The translations under genes were made by a program, and so were the position numbers. Positions 12,510-25,056 of a stretch of 64,000 bases of DNA are shown here, piece by piece; position 1 is the stretch's first letter; the number at the start of each line of letters is the position of its first letter. The notes beneath the pieces are model-generated. The model made no database searches. It saw nothing but the letters and a program-made list of their open reading frames with translations, and was not told the DNA's origin. Location: the NCBI GenBank assembly GCA_002914845.1, contig JXTC01000192.1, forward strand, positions 322,338 through 386,337, read 5' to 3'. This DNA is from Trema orientale. Lineage: Eukaryota; Streptophyta; Magnoliopsida; Rosales; Cannabaceae.

Positions 12510-14160
12510 TGTTGTGCCAGATAATGGACAAACCGCAAGAGCACTGGTCAATAAGTAATTCAGATTTGAGTAAGAGTGTCGCTCCACAAAGAAATGTGAT
12601 TATAACTGTTAGCTACTAATTAAGCACAGTTTTCAATTTATCCAAAAAATTATTGAGAATCAACTAAAATAACTTGAATAAAAGAACAAAATACTAAGCA
12701 ACAAAAATCAAAAGTAAATGCAAAAACTAAACTTATCTATCAAGACGTCTAATTGAAGACAATAAAAAATGGGATCTAGGATTACAATCTACTGTATAAC
12801 TCCTCTATTATGGGACCTAGTAAATGGCCTAAAGGGAGTCTAGTATTTGATGTACCAAGATTATCTACAATGAATCAAGATACACTACTTAAAAAGGAGG
12901 GTATTAAGATTGATTACAATACCAATACTTGTAAATATGGTCAATCATTCATAATACCAACTTAATTCTACAACCAATCAAGATTCCTTCTTAGCAAAGT
13001 CAGTTTTCTGAGCAAACGGCTAAGAGGACTGAAGCATTTGGTATGCCAAAAGTTACTCATCATAAATGAAGACCCACCACTTAAGAAGGACAATTTTAAG
13101 ATTAATTAAGAAAGTAAAGACAACATATATTATAACAATGACTGAAGGATATAAATAGTGAATTTAATTTAGAGTTTTAGGTTATACACATTCTTCCTGA
13201 AGAGATTTACCATTTAACCTTTGCAAGATGCAAAATTAAGCAGACATAACAAAGAAGAAAGGCATGTATGAACAAAATAAAAACATAACTTCAAAACAAA
13301 AATTTTTACTACTATGAATACACAAGAAGATTACAACTACTTGTATAACCAAAGAAAAGCAAGACTGAGTGGTCTTTATCTGAAACCAAAATATCTTCTA
13401 AGCTTAGCTTAAGTATCTATTTATATAAAAAAATTGAAGGAAATAAATTCAATAACTGTAGGCTATGTATAAACAAAGGTGGCAACTTGCTTTGGCCAAA
13501 TTTAGTCCATACATTTGGAACTCAATGAATTAGAAAAAAAATGGCCTTAGTCAAAGAAGCTTTTTCACAGGCTTTTCTCTTAGAACTCAAATGGCACCAG
13601 AATCACTATATGGCAACTATATTTTTTTACTTGTTATGAGAATGGTGAATAAGTTCATGCTGAGTTAAAACTAGCAGCTAATCTTCTTCTCCAGGAAGAT
13701 CTAATTTTTCACCATGAATTCGGCTCCTGCTCATCTTTATCAAAGAATATCATGAGTAGCTCTTTTTATGTAGTTATCTATAGTATCAAGAATTACTCTA
13801 TTTCACCACCTATTGAGAGAGAAATGGGCAAAACACTGAAGCATATTAGGTTAAATATGAATGCAGTCCAATTTGAAATGTTATCTAATTAAGACCCATT
13901 TAACAATAAGCTGTGTAGTGCTTGTCAGTTGGGTTTAGTTGTATATTGAGTCTAAATCCACAGGTTCAATAATTACATCACTCATCTATGTGGTTTATGA
14001 TTTGTGAACAATTTATGTAACCTGCATAGAAACGATCGTTTAGAACGAATTAGGAGTAACTCTTTCTTTTATGCTTCTAACTAACAAAATGCTTTAATAA
14101 ATGTAAGTGTATAATGATGATATAAACTCTTAATAAATGTACACCATTAGACATTCATCA
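12510..14160 (-). mobile_element. LTR-like block of Tat/Athila type
   Basis: On the minus strand it starts TGATGAATGTC (complement of 14160) and ends GATAATGG...CACAACA-type sequence (complement of 12510), i.e. TG...CA. A TATA-like 'tttatataaatag' lies at about 13430, and a 'gagcgacact' block near the end (about 12575) resembles the conserved 3' part of Athila/Tat LTRs. Size (1651 bp) and layout parallel the LTR at 15700-17196. No target duplication was confirmed. Confidence 0.42.
12820..13120 (+). repeat. Diverged direct repeat inside the LTR-like block
   Basis: A segment of roughly 95 bases around 12830-12930 (a 'ggcctaaagggagtctagta' core, then 'acttaaaaaggaggg') recurs at 13020-13115 ('ggctaagaggactgaagcat', then 'acttaagaaggac'). 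Spacing is about 185 bases. Confidence 0.45.
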
Positions 14161-15699
14161 GTCAACTTCCAAGTGAGAATCCAAGAGCTCTAATGGCCTC
14201 TAATGAGTGAATCTGAGAATTTCTCTCTCTTATTTTTCTGAGGCAGCCGCCATACTTATGTTTTCAGCAACTTAATTGTAATAATCTGACTTTTCAGTCA
14301 GTCATTTATGTACATTCTTAACTTATTCATTTTAAAAGAGAAACTTGTACTCTAAAAATTCATGATAATTTTTTTCAAAACATACTATCATTTCTTTTTA
14401 AGAGTTTGATATTTACAGTTAACCATTTACTTAATATAATAAATTTGAAAACGAATAAAATGCGTCGAAAATGGTTAAGCAACCATTGTTTGAGTTCATT
14501 TATAAATCCCTTTCTTTTGGTAATTTTAATAATGCAAAACTCAAAATGGCTCCCAATTGAGGAAGGGATCTCATGCAGGCCACTTAAGTCTTAAGCTCTC
14601 CTTAGGCAGTTTAAGTCTATTTCACAAAACCCCTTTTATTTTGCATTTATTCAAATCAAAACATTTTCGTTTTTAAAATCTTTACGTACTAAAAGACATT
14701 CATTTAAACTCTATAAATAGAATATATTTTAAAATTGGACTTTATGCATAGTGAAATAAAATAGAGTTATTAAAATATTTTAATAATATAACTGCAATAT
14801 TAAGTTTACATAATCTAAATAATTTGTCTCATACTAAAAATATATGTAGAAAATATAGTGGCAGTATTCTATAGCACATGCCTTGCATTTTCACCAGCCT
14901 CAATTCCTGTCAACCCATCAATCAAGTCAAAGGTTTTTTACCTTTGATACCTACAAAATAAATATTCATACAACGTGAGTTTTCGCTGATCAAGTATAAT
15001 GTAGTTCTCACAAAACATTTCATACGTTAGCAAAAAACATTTTATGAAAGTATGGTTACGCTATTTTATTAAATCATAATCTTATGCTTCAATATAAGAT
15101 ATTTCATTATATATTTCAGTATGAAGTCTTCTATCTCATTCGTTATAATAAAGCCTTTTATCTTTCTTATGGGCCTTGGTGTAAGTAACGAGTGCACACA
15201 ACCGAATGGGGAATCAGGAGAGCAACCTAACTGAAAAATACCCACGGTCATAAACTTAAGATCTTTTCCTCAGGAATCCTCATCTAGCAGAGGTCGATCT
15301 TATCTTCCATTGGATAACCTCATCTAATGGAAATTGGTACGACACCCTTATGTTTCTTATCTTATTTAGTCTCCTCTTTAACTTAGATAGCCATACTTCA
15401 TTATCAATCCAAACTTAATATTGTATTATCTCATCAATTCCTTTAATTAAAATATACTTATTATGTTTTGCCAATAATAACATTGTAAGGTAAGTATACA
15501 TTATCATAGGAGACATGTATTTTTTTATGCACATTTCACATCATATAAATCCATACATACAACAAAGGCTGATGCAAATTATTAAATCATCTCAAATATA
15601 TTATGTCACAAAGATTATGCTTTCAAAACAATCTATGCCGTAAGTGAGATTGTACTTACCTCGTAACGTGGTTTCCTTAGTTCCACTTGTGTACATTAT
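14161..15699. other. Stretch without a recognised feature
   Basis: Ordinary AT-rich sequence. The small reading frames at 14406-14594 (+) and 15069-15251 (-) show no domain, biased composition or neighbour that would support them as genes. Confidence 0.4.
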
Positions 15700-17196
15700 C
15701 TATACTCAAAATGTACTAGCGGTTATCATAGTATAGATTAAGGTGTCAATCCCAATTAATAAGAAAGGTTAACAAAGAATATAAGAACAGTATAAATAAG
15801 GAAAAAAAATGATGAATAGGTGATGTGGAAAATAAAATAGACAATAAATAAAGATGATAACCAAAATGATAAACACAAGGTTTTGATAATCACTTTTATG
15901 CTTGTTTCACCGTTACCAACTTTGATTCCTAATTACTACTCGATTAAATATTTTATTTTCCAAACATACAATCGGAAAATATAATCTTGAAAATCATTTG
16001 AGAAGAATGAAAGATATTTAGCTTGAAAACATTTTTCAATTAAAACCACAAAATTTGTCATATAAGTTATCTAAAATTGACAATATATCGAATAAAAAAT
16101 ATTACAGTAAAAGACAAATCTATAAACAAATCAAGAACAATTATAATTCTAACAACAACCACATAAAAAGAGCATGATTAGATTTATATGACGTTGAAAA
16201 ATATAACAATTAAATTCACTATATTAAAGGATAAAGAGTTCAACAAACAAAATATATAAACTTGAAAAACCCTACAAGGGAATCAAAGAAGAATAACAAA
16301 AAAACTAAATAATAAAGATCATCTCTCAACCTTGCTCTAAAGCTAGCATAGCTTGCAATTCATCTCACAAATTCTAGATAGAAAGTGTGAAGAAGAATTG
16401 GGAGACAATTCTCTCAAGATATGAAGAGTGGAATATTGGAGGTCTGTTGGAATGGTACCTTGATACTCCTTTTATAGTGTGGGAGAGCCTTCAGGTTGTC
16501 TTCAAAAAATTAGCATTCAAAGCTATATTAGGAGTATTCAATGAATCAACCACTAATCCCCCATTCAAGCTTATCATGCACTTACCCCCCATTCAAGCTT
16601 ATCATGTACTTAGACATTCACAAGTCATAGTTCATGATTTAGTAAGTGTAAAAGGGATTTAATTGCAGTCAATAACAATAGCTAAGTTGGTGAAGGCTTA
16701 AATGGAAGGATTTCAACATTAGTGGCTGGAAAATGATTGGTATGAATGTGAATAGACAAACCATATTTTCAACTTTGGCTGCTTGAATATGCATCAGTAT
16801 TTTTGGTGCCAAATGAGCTACATATATCAAAATGAGGTGATTCTTAAAGCATGGGATTCCTAAGATGTAGAGCTATAATTGGTTAGTTGATAACCGTGTC
16901 AAATTCTGGTGTTCTCAAGCTGTCACTAGCACTGCAAAACTCAGATTAGGAAATATGTGTTCACACATAGTTTGGACTCTTATTCAAAATTGCACTTTGG
17001 GCTTCAAATGAATAGGTCATTGTTTTGGGCCTTGAACAAATATATTTGCATTCGTAGCTACAAACACAAGAAAATAACATAAGTATCAAAATTGACATAT
17101 GCAAAATAATTGTGTCAAAATGTATGAAAAGCCTTACAATATTCAAAAATGTCATTAATTATGTGATGCCCAAATTATATTTTCATATACTCATCA
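15700..17196 (-). repeat. 3' LTR of the Athila-like fossil
   Basis: On the minus strand it begins TGATGAGTATATGAAAATA (complement of 17196) right after a G-rich polypurine tract. A TATA-like 'tataaaagg' (complement of about 16470-16480) marks the likely promoter. It matches the copy at 23639-25051 along its length. The left border is uncertain by some tens of bases. Confidence 0.8.
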
Positions 17197-18534
17197 CAAC
17201 CCCCAACCGGCTTATTGCTAGTCTTTAGCAATTCAAGCGTATATAAGAGACATGACATGAAAATTGGATTGAAAAGAAACCTAGAAAACTATCTAAACAT
17301 TTCAATCAAAAAGTTAGTACGAGATCACAAGTTCTATCAAGATTATTTCAATCATAACTTTCAAAACTCTGTGTGTGTGCACTAAGCCAGAACCTTCATA
17401 TCTCGAACCACAGCACATATAGCCTTAGAAAACTCATCTACATAAAAGCCTCAACTTCATATTCTCTCAGGTAAAGTACTTTAATTTGATATTAAGGATT
17501 CACTCATAGAGTTGGAAAGCAGAGAAACACTTGAGAATAGGCAATTTTAGGACAAACTTACAAACAAGCATGGATCAGTTGATAGGAAAATTGACTATTT
17601 AGACTTCAACCATTCTTCTCATAAATCTGCTTTAGAATTTTAATGGTCAACATGAGAATAATACAAATAGATCTTGGTGAGAAAATTATTTCTTAACATC
17701 TAAAGAAAAAGAAAAGAAAATTTGTCTTCAAGAACTGATTGAAGACTTTATTGAACTTAAGTTTGACATTTTTTTGCATTCTTTTTGTTTTTTGTTTTCT
17801 TTTTGTTTTTTTTTTAACTTTTTTTCTCCTTTTTCTTTTTTTTTTTAAGACGAATACAATAAAGATAACTTCTCACCAAATCTACATGAATGAGATTATA
17901 CATAGAATTTCATTGGCTCAACATTCTAAAACAATATCTCATTTTTACCAATATTGTCCTTAAACATATCATCCTTAACCAGTTCAAATGATCAATAAAA
18001 GTTCGTAAGTTATTTTCTCAATCTCTCCACTCACTCATAAAACATGTGTGAGAATAGAAAAATGTATACTTAACATGGCAATTTTCTTGGCTATATGTAT
18101 TGAATCATCCATCTTACAACAAGGCTTAGAATTCTGTTCAAAATATTTCAAAAATTATTTTCTAGTAATCAAGATAGAAAAAGTGACTCAGACTAAATAT
18201 TTTGAAATCATACAAAGATAGGCACGCAAAAATTTCAAATCAATATTTAATGTCAATTTATTTACTCAAGAATTACTAAAATGCAAGCGATAAATCGATT
18301 CTTTTTTTAAAATGTGTATTTGTGCATAAATATGCCACCATCCCTAACCTAAATTAGGCAGTGTCCTCATTGTCATAGAAATATAGGAAAATAATAGAAT
18401 AAAGAGGATACATGAGTGATATTTATGGCAAATGAAAGCAAGGCCTAAAATGAATCAACTAACACACACAAAAAATAAAAACAAAGCACACTGAAAAATT
18501 AAAATGAAATATAGTGCAGAAAGATATAACCTGA
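17197..18534 (-). other. Internal 3' region of the Athila-like fossil
   Basis: Lies between the integrase end and the 3' LTR. It contains A- and T-rich tracts (for example 17800-17850) and no recognisable domain. The + strand frame at 17739-17963 is a low-complexity artefact of a T-rich tract. Confidence 0.5.
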
Positions 18535-18749
18535 TCAATTATGGTAGACATGAGCCATCAATGTGATTTCCTCAGTTTGGTCTATCCTCTCCATAAAATG
18601 TTTCAACCGTTGTTCATTTACTTTGAAAATTCTCCCATCAGTTGGGTCTTGAATCTCTACAGCTCCGTTGGGTGAAACACGTTTCATCATATATGGACCC
18701 GTCCATCTTGATCTCAACTTTCTAAGGTGGAGATGCAATCGGGAGTCAT
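18535..18749 (-). pseudogene. Integrase C-terminal part of the Athila-like fossil
   Basis: The minus-strand reading gives DSRLHLHLRKLRSRWTGPYM, VSPNGAVEIQDP and FKVNEQRLKHFM, the conserved C-terminal end of Athila/Tat integrases. It is the continuation of the piece at 21132-21440 on the other side of the nested LTR. Confidence 0.8.
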
Positions 18750-21131
18750 TGAAGGGAACCATCGCATGGTGCAGCGGAAGGTGGTGGGTGTAATATTCAA
18801 AATTTTACACCCATATCAGAGTTTAGGAATCGATATAGTTTTGTTGTTTTAATACATTGAATGGTAAAACTATTTACAAAGAATAGTAAGAGCAAACTTT
18901 TTTTTTAGATTCTTCTTTTTCTTACGATAAGGTTGTGTCTCTTTCAACGGCTATGAAACCACGATCTTCCTCACCAAGCCTCGACACCAATGAACAGGAG
19001 AGTGGGCTCCTTATAGTCACAATCTTATTGTTTCTATCACACAATTTTCTTAGGAAATCTTGCTATAGGTCTCAACTCATGAGATAGCAAGAGTAAGGAG
19101 ATGAGAGGGAAGGAAAAATACTCTACGCGTTAAAATTAATTCTTCCTTGCCTGAGAAAAATATTTTGCGTTAAAAACTCTCTCCCAATCGGCCTCTCTTC
19201 TCTTAAACGTGTAGTAGCCTTCTAAAAAAAAATTTCCTTCTTTTCTTTTTGATTTACACGCATAAAGCTCTTTCCTATTTGATAAAATTTTGCCAATTAA
19301 TCCAATATTAATTGCCATATATTTTCAAATAGAAAAAATAATTTTTTCTTAAAAGGAAATCTCAATACACGGCAAAAGGGTGGAGAGAATTTTCTCTGTA
19401 AAATAAATTTAACGTGTAGAAGAAAATTTTCCATTTAGGTTTTAAACTATTTAAAACCATGTAAATCATAACATATAACACTTAAATAGGAAAAATCCCA
19501 TTCTCCCATCATAGGGTTTACACGCATAAGACATAATTTTAATGTGTAATATTTTTCCTATTAAAGTGAAATATATCCCCATCATCTTATTTTAATTACA
19601 AATAGTTAATTCCATATATTTTAAATTTAGAAACAAAATACTCTTATTTTTTTGAGTTGTACACGCATAGTAGAAAAAATTTTCCATCCGTATCTCATAA
19701 GTAACGTGTAAGAGTTGTCTCAAAAAAAAACTATTAAAAAAAAATTTCCTATTTTGTTTTAACCAAATATGCTTAATAATCAAATTATTAAATAATGGAA
19801 TTAACATAATTTGTAAATCATGATTTCCCAAATAAAATCAACATAAAATAATCTCATTATTTTTATGATTGTATGCGTGTGACACAGAGAAAAAATCTCT
19901 GTGTTACACGCCTAGTTCTGTGCAGTTAAATACATTGTTTATTACCTCTTTTAAATAATCCTATTATTTAAACTAGATAAAAAATAATAACATTTATTAT
20001 TTATTATAATGTGACACATAAAACAATTAAATGTGTAACATTAACTTTAGTGTGACATAATTAATTAGAATTCAATAATTCTAAATTAATTATTAATATA
20101 AGAAAATGACTATGTATCATGTTCAATACAGTGTTAATAGAGGTGGTTCGGGGACCTTGGACTTGTAATTTCAAGCTCCAATAAATTTGTTAATTAATTA
20201 AACTCTTTAACTAAGTTATCGAATTTATTAGTTCCAGTGTTATTCCACTAAAAAACTGGAACTGCACTCTTAAAAGTTACAGTATAAATTATTCAAAGCA
20301 ATCATAAAGTTTGTCCATTTGATCATTACATATAGATCAATCCTCCATAAATGATTCGTGAATAGAGTTTGGCTTGTCATCCGTTATCCTCTCTATTTAC
20401 TTCTTTATCCTTAAGTTCCCATGATTTTCTAATGAACAACAAATTCATGATCAAATCATAAATTGAGCGCTCTATCGTTCAAGTACCAAATCATTACTCA
20501 AGGGAATCATTTCTCTAACTTCCATTAGGAAGGAATGGATTCCATATTGTTAATTAATATTCCCAGCTATCTATAGTCTCATGCCTCCAACATATAAGGA
20601 TTTGGTCCAGTATAAATTGAGACGTTACCGAATACATCAAGAGACATAAAAATATAAACAGGAGTCTATTAATTACTCAGGATTAAGATCATTCCATATA
20701 TGATCATTAGTTGATAAATTTGAGTATTCTGTTCTATAACGGATGTTATCGAATATTCAAATTTATCTGGTCCAGTCCTATATAATCTCAATTATATATA
20801 GTACCTCCATTTGATATCACTACATAAACAGTCTGTATCACACTGTTCCATTCTCAATGGTAATGGACCGTACTAGTAATATTTTAATATTAAAGATCCC
20901 AACTTTAATAATTAATTACGGACTAATTTTAGATTATATCCCTTAAACTTAATCCTCTCGTATGTATAACTTTTATACATACTAAGTTTAAGGTCACATT
21001 TTATAATCACGGAATTTTCATGATATTTATATATTATCATAAATAATATATACAAGCAAATAAAAATCAAATATATTTATTTATTAGCAAGTCATTGTTT
21101 ACATTTTGCTCTTAGGGCAAAAACACCAACA
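18750..21131 (-). mobile_element. Solo LTR (2382 bp, Ty1/copia-like) nested in Athila integrase
   Basis: The inserted sequence begins TGAAGGGAACC and ends ACACCAACA on the + strand (TG...CA in both readings). It is flanked by a perfect 5-bp target duplication GTCAT (18745-18749 and 21132-21136). It separates two consecutive pieces of the Athila integrase, so it is younger than that element. Sense is inferred to be minus because the end (complement of about 18775) reads CTTCCGCTGC, a form common at the 3' end of plant Ty1/copia LTRs. Related copies: 1-170, 28570-29413 (opposite orientation), 47662-49468. No coding capacity seen. Confidence 0.88.
19120..20040 (+). repeat. Dispersed 'cacgcata / aacgtgta' motif cluster in the solo LTR
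   Basis: Variants of TTACACGCATAA and its complement-like AACGTGTA recur about a dozen times in both orientations (near 19120, 19205, 19255, 19410, 19508, 19545, 19660, 19695, 19875, 19905, 20030). They lie in an otherwise AT-only background, so the CG-containing cores stand out. Possibly protein-binding sites of the LTR; that is inference. Confidence 0.55.
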
Positions 21132-22358
21132 GTCATAAAGATGCACTCGCTGGTTTGGCTCAAAATTCTTCTTTAGGATTTGTTTGTCATGAGCCGTTTT
21201 CAACTTAGCCTTATAGATTTTGGAGTTGTCATGTGTGTCATTCCTCAATTCTTCTAATTCTGACAACTGTAACCTTCTTTGGAGACATGCAACATCCAAA
21301 TCAAAATTAAGGGCGTTAACAGGCCAATAAGCTTTATGTTCTAGTACCACAGGTAGATGATACACTTTTCTATAGAATAAATCGGTATAGAGACATCCCA
21401 AGGATGGTCTTCTAGGGAGTGTGATATGCCCAAAGTGCATCAGAAAGGTGTAATGACCAATCTTTACGGTTGGGATTAACTGTCTTCATTAGAATTTGCT
21501 TAACTTCCTGATTTGATAGCTCTGCTTGTCCATTGGTTTGTGGATGATAGGTTGTTGAAACTATGTGAGGAACCCTATATCTTCACATCAAAGCCTCAAA
21601 TGAACAGTTATAAAAATGTGTCCCTTGATCACTAATGATGGCTCATGGCATACCATACCTAGATAACACATTTTCTTTAAGAAATTTAACCACAATATTG
21701 TTATCATTAGTACAACATGACACGGCCTCGACCCATTTGGATACCTAGTTAATAGCAAGAAGAATGTAAAGATAACCAAAGGAAGATGGAAAAGGACCCA
21801 TAAAATTGATACTCCAACAATCAAATATCTCAATCACAAGTATAGGGTTAAAAGGCATCATATTGTGACGGGCCAATGCACCTAGCTGTTGGCATTTTTC
21901 ATAAGAATGACAAAGTTGTTAGTATCTTTGAACAAAATAGGCCAATAAAAACCACACTGTAAAATCTTTGCAGCAATCTTTTTCATCGAGAAATGACCAC
22001 CGCAAGCCTTTGAATGACAAAAGTTCAAGACACTACTTATCTCAATTTTTGGAATGCATCTTCTCATAATTTAGTTAGGGCAATACGTAAAGAAGTAAGG
22101 ATCATCCTAACAAAAGTTTCTTACATCGACCAAGAACTTACGCTTATCTTGTACACTCCAGAATGATGGAATTTCACAAGAAACTAAGTAGTTAAAAATG
22201 TTTGCATACCATGGCACCTGGCTAATAGTGAACAGGTATTCATAAGAGAAATCGTCTCGAATAGGTGGACTTTCAGCTAAATTTTTGAACTCTAGACAAG
22301 ACAGATAATCAGCCACAACATTTTCAACATCTTTTTTAATCCTTGATTGTAAGATCAA
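21132..22358 (-). pseudogene. Integrase region of the Athila-like fossil, main part
   Basis: Minus-strand motifs include the zinc-finger neighbourhood (LNFCHSKACGGHFSMKKIA, about 22030-21970), the core around 21830-21590, and the linker to the C-terminus (YRKVYHLPVVLEHKAYWPVN, LQLSELEELRNDTHDNSKIY, 21380-21220), all diagnostic of Athila/Tat elements. Fossil, broken. Confidence 0.8.
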
Positions 22359-22362
22359 ATTC

Positions 22363-23580
22363 CTACAACAATAAAATCCACCTAATCAAGTGAGCCTTAG
22401 CATCCTTCTTAGAAAGAAGGTACTTAAGAGCTGCATAGTCAGTAAACAAAGTCATATGAGAACCAGTAAGATATGCACAGAATTTATCTAAAGTAAAAAC
22501 AACAACTACTAGTTCCTTTTCAGTGGTGGAATAATTCATTTGAGCATCGTTTAAGGTCCTACTAGCATAATAAACAACAAAGGGTTTTCTTTCCCTTCGT
22601 TGACTAAGGATAGCTCCTACAGCATAATTACTTGTGTCACATATAATTTCAAATGGCAGGTTCCAATTGAGTGACTGCATGATAGGAGCGGAAGTGAGTC
22701 TAGCAACAAGTGTTTGAAAAGCATCCTCACACTTTTAAGTCCAGTTGAACTTAGCATCTTTTAGTAGGAGGTTACACAGTGATAGGGATATAGCAAAAAA
22801 AATCTGTATAAACCTCCTATATAAAGCAGCATGTCCCAAAAATGATTGAACATCTTTTACTGTCTTCAGTGTAGGCAGCTTAGAGATCAACTCAATCTTT
22901 GCTTTATCAACCTCTATACCTTGTTCAGATAAAATGTACCCTAAAACAATTCCTAAAGACACCATGAAATGACATTTTTTCCAGTTCAACACAAGACCTT
23001 TTTCTTCACACTTACTCAAAACAGCTTTCAAGTTAAGTAGACATGAGTTAAAGGAATCACCAAAAATAGTCAAATCATCCATAAAAAATTCCATGCATTT
23101 TTCAACAATATCCGAAAATATACTCATCATGCAACACTGAAATGTAGCAGGTGCATTACATAAACCGAATGGCATCATACGAAAAGTAAAAGTACCAAAA
23201 AGGCATGTAAAAGTAGTTTTATCGTGATCCTCTATCACAATTTCTATCTGATAATATCTTGAATATCCATCAAGAAAGTAATAGAAGGGATGGCCAGCTA
23301 CTCATTGTAAGATTTGATCAATAAATGGCAATGGAAAATGGTTCTTTCGAGTAACAAAGTTTAATTTCCTATAATCAATGCATATGGGCCACCCAGTCAC
23401 TACCCTAGTAGAAATAGGTACCCCATCCTCATTTTCAACTACAGTTACCCGAGACTGCTTAGGAACTACTTGCGTTAGACTCATCAATTTACTATTAGAT
23501 ATTGGGTAGAGTATACCTGTATCCAACAGTTTTAAGAGTTCTTTTTTTACAACTTCTTTTACTATGGGATTAAGTCTTCT
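22363..23580 (-). pseudogene. Reverse transcriptase and RNase H region of the Athila-like fossil
   Basis: Reverse transcriptase: PICIDYRKLNFVTRKNHFPL (about 23390-23330), TTFTCLFGTFTFRMMPFGLC (about 23215-23160), catalytic FMDDLTIFGDSF (about 23080) and KVDKAKIELI-type tail. RNase H: LPFEIICDTSNYAVGAILSQ (about 22660-22605), YYASRTLNDAQMNYSTTEKE and TDYAALKYLLSKKDAKAHLI. These are Athila-type Ty3/gypsy signatures. Fossil, broken. Confidence 0.85.
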
Positions 23581-23638
23581 TTGGGGATTTCTTCGAGGTT
23601 AGCTATGAAAAGTGGCCACTACCTCTTCAAATTTTATC

Positions 23639-25051
23639 TGCGATCAAAATATACTATCATAGTATAGATTAAGGTGTCGATCCTACAGAGAAGATAAATC
23701 AACAAGAAAGGTTAACAAGAATATAAGAAGAATATGAATAAGGAAGAAAAAGATGAATAGGAGATGTAGAAAATAAAATAGACAATAGATAAACATAATA
23801 ACCAAAATGATAAACACAAGGTTTTAATAATCACTTTATTACTTGTTTTACTGTCACTAACTTTGATTTCTAATTACTACTCAGTTGCATGTTTCACTTC
23901 CCAAACGTACATTCGGAAAATATGATCTTGAAAATTGTTTGAGAAGAATGAAAGATATTTAGCTTAGAAAACTCTTTCAATTAAAACCACAATATCGAAT
24001 AGACACTATTGTAGTAAAAGATAAACCTATAAATAAATCAAGAACAATTATAATTCTAACAATAACCACATAAAACGAGCATGACTAGATTTATATGATG
24101 TTGAAGAACATAACCATTAAATTCACTATATGAAAGGATAAAGAGTTCAACAAATAAAATATATAAACTTGAAAAACCTTACAAACAAAAAAAACTAAAC
24201 AAGAAAGATCATCTCTCAACCTTGCTCTAAAATTAACCTATCTTGCAATTCATGTCACAAATTCTAGATAAAAAGCGTGAAGAAGAATTGGAAGACAATT
24301 TTCTCAAAATATGAAGAGTGGAATGGTGGAGGTCTATTGGAATGGTGCCTTAGTACTCCTTTTATAGTGTGGGTGGGCCTTCAAGTTGTCTTCAAAAAAT
24401 TAGCATTCAAAGCTCTATCAGGTGTATTCATTGAATCAACCACCAACCCTCCATTTAAACTTATCATGTACTTAGATATTCACATGTCTTAGTTCATGAT
24501 TTATTAAGTGTACAAGAGATTTAATTGCAGTTAATAATAGCAGCTAGGTTAGTGAAGGCTTGAGTAGAAAGATTTCAATATTAGTGGCTTGAAAATGATT
24601 GGTATGAATGTGAACAAACAAACCACATTTTTCAACTTTGGCTGCTTGAACCCTTGTCAGTAGTTGGGGTGCCAAATGAGCTACATATATCACAATCAGG
24701 TGATTCTTGAAGTATTGGATTCATAGGAGGCACATCTATAATCAGTCTATTGACAACTTTGTCAAATTCTGGCGTTCTCAAAGCGTCACTAGCGCTACAA
24801 AACTCAGATTTGGGAAAATGATTTCACACGTACCATGGACTTTTCTTCAAAGTTGCATTTTGGGCCTCAAATGAATGGGTCATTGTTTTGGGCCTTGAAC
24901 AAATATATTTTCATTCGTACCTACAAACACAAGAAAATAACATAAGTATCAAAATTAGCATATGCAAAATAATTGTGCTAAAATACTATGAAAAGCTAAA
25001 AAAATATCATTAATTATGTGATGTCCAAAATATATTTTCATGTACTCATCA
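23639..25051 (-). repeat. 5' LTR of the Athila-like fossil
   Basis: Near-identical in layout to 15700-17196, including the TATA-like complement at about 24365 and the right-hand end 'tactcatca'. It is followed by 'tacgt' (25052-25056), a candidate target duplication whose left partner I could not confirm. Confidence 0.8.
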
Positions 25052-25056
25052 TACGT

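Larger units (their letters stand above)
15700..25051 (-). mobile_element. Athila-like Ty3/gypsy fossil with two LTRs
   Basis: Two direct copies of a 1.4-1.5 kb sequence flank it: about 15700-17196 and about 23639-25051. Both carry 'catagtatagattaaggtgt' near the left end and 'tactcatca' at the right end. Minus-strand pol motifs between them (DYRKLNFVTRKNHFPLPFID, MPFGLCNAPATFQCCMMSIF, MDDLTIFGDSF) are characteristic of the Athila clade. A purine-rich tract (complement of 17197-17215) abuts the LTR at 17196, which makes that one the 3' LTR and sets the minus orientation. The LTRs differ at roughly one position in ten by eye, which suggests millions of years since insertion. A solo LTR is nested at 18750-21131. 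The element is broken. Confidence 0.85.

Noticed and set aside
16387-16662. Reading frame on + starting MKKNWETILSRYEEW, with a close counterpart at 24277-24492
   Set aside because: The two frames are similar only because both lie in the LTR pair of the Athila-like fossil, on the strand opposite to the element. No domain is recognised, so conservation reflects LTR homology rather than a gene.
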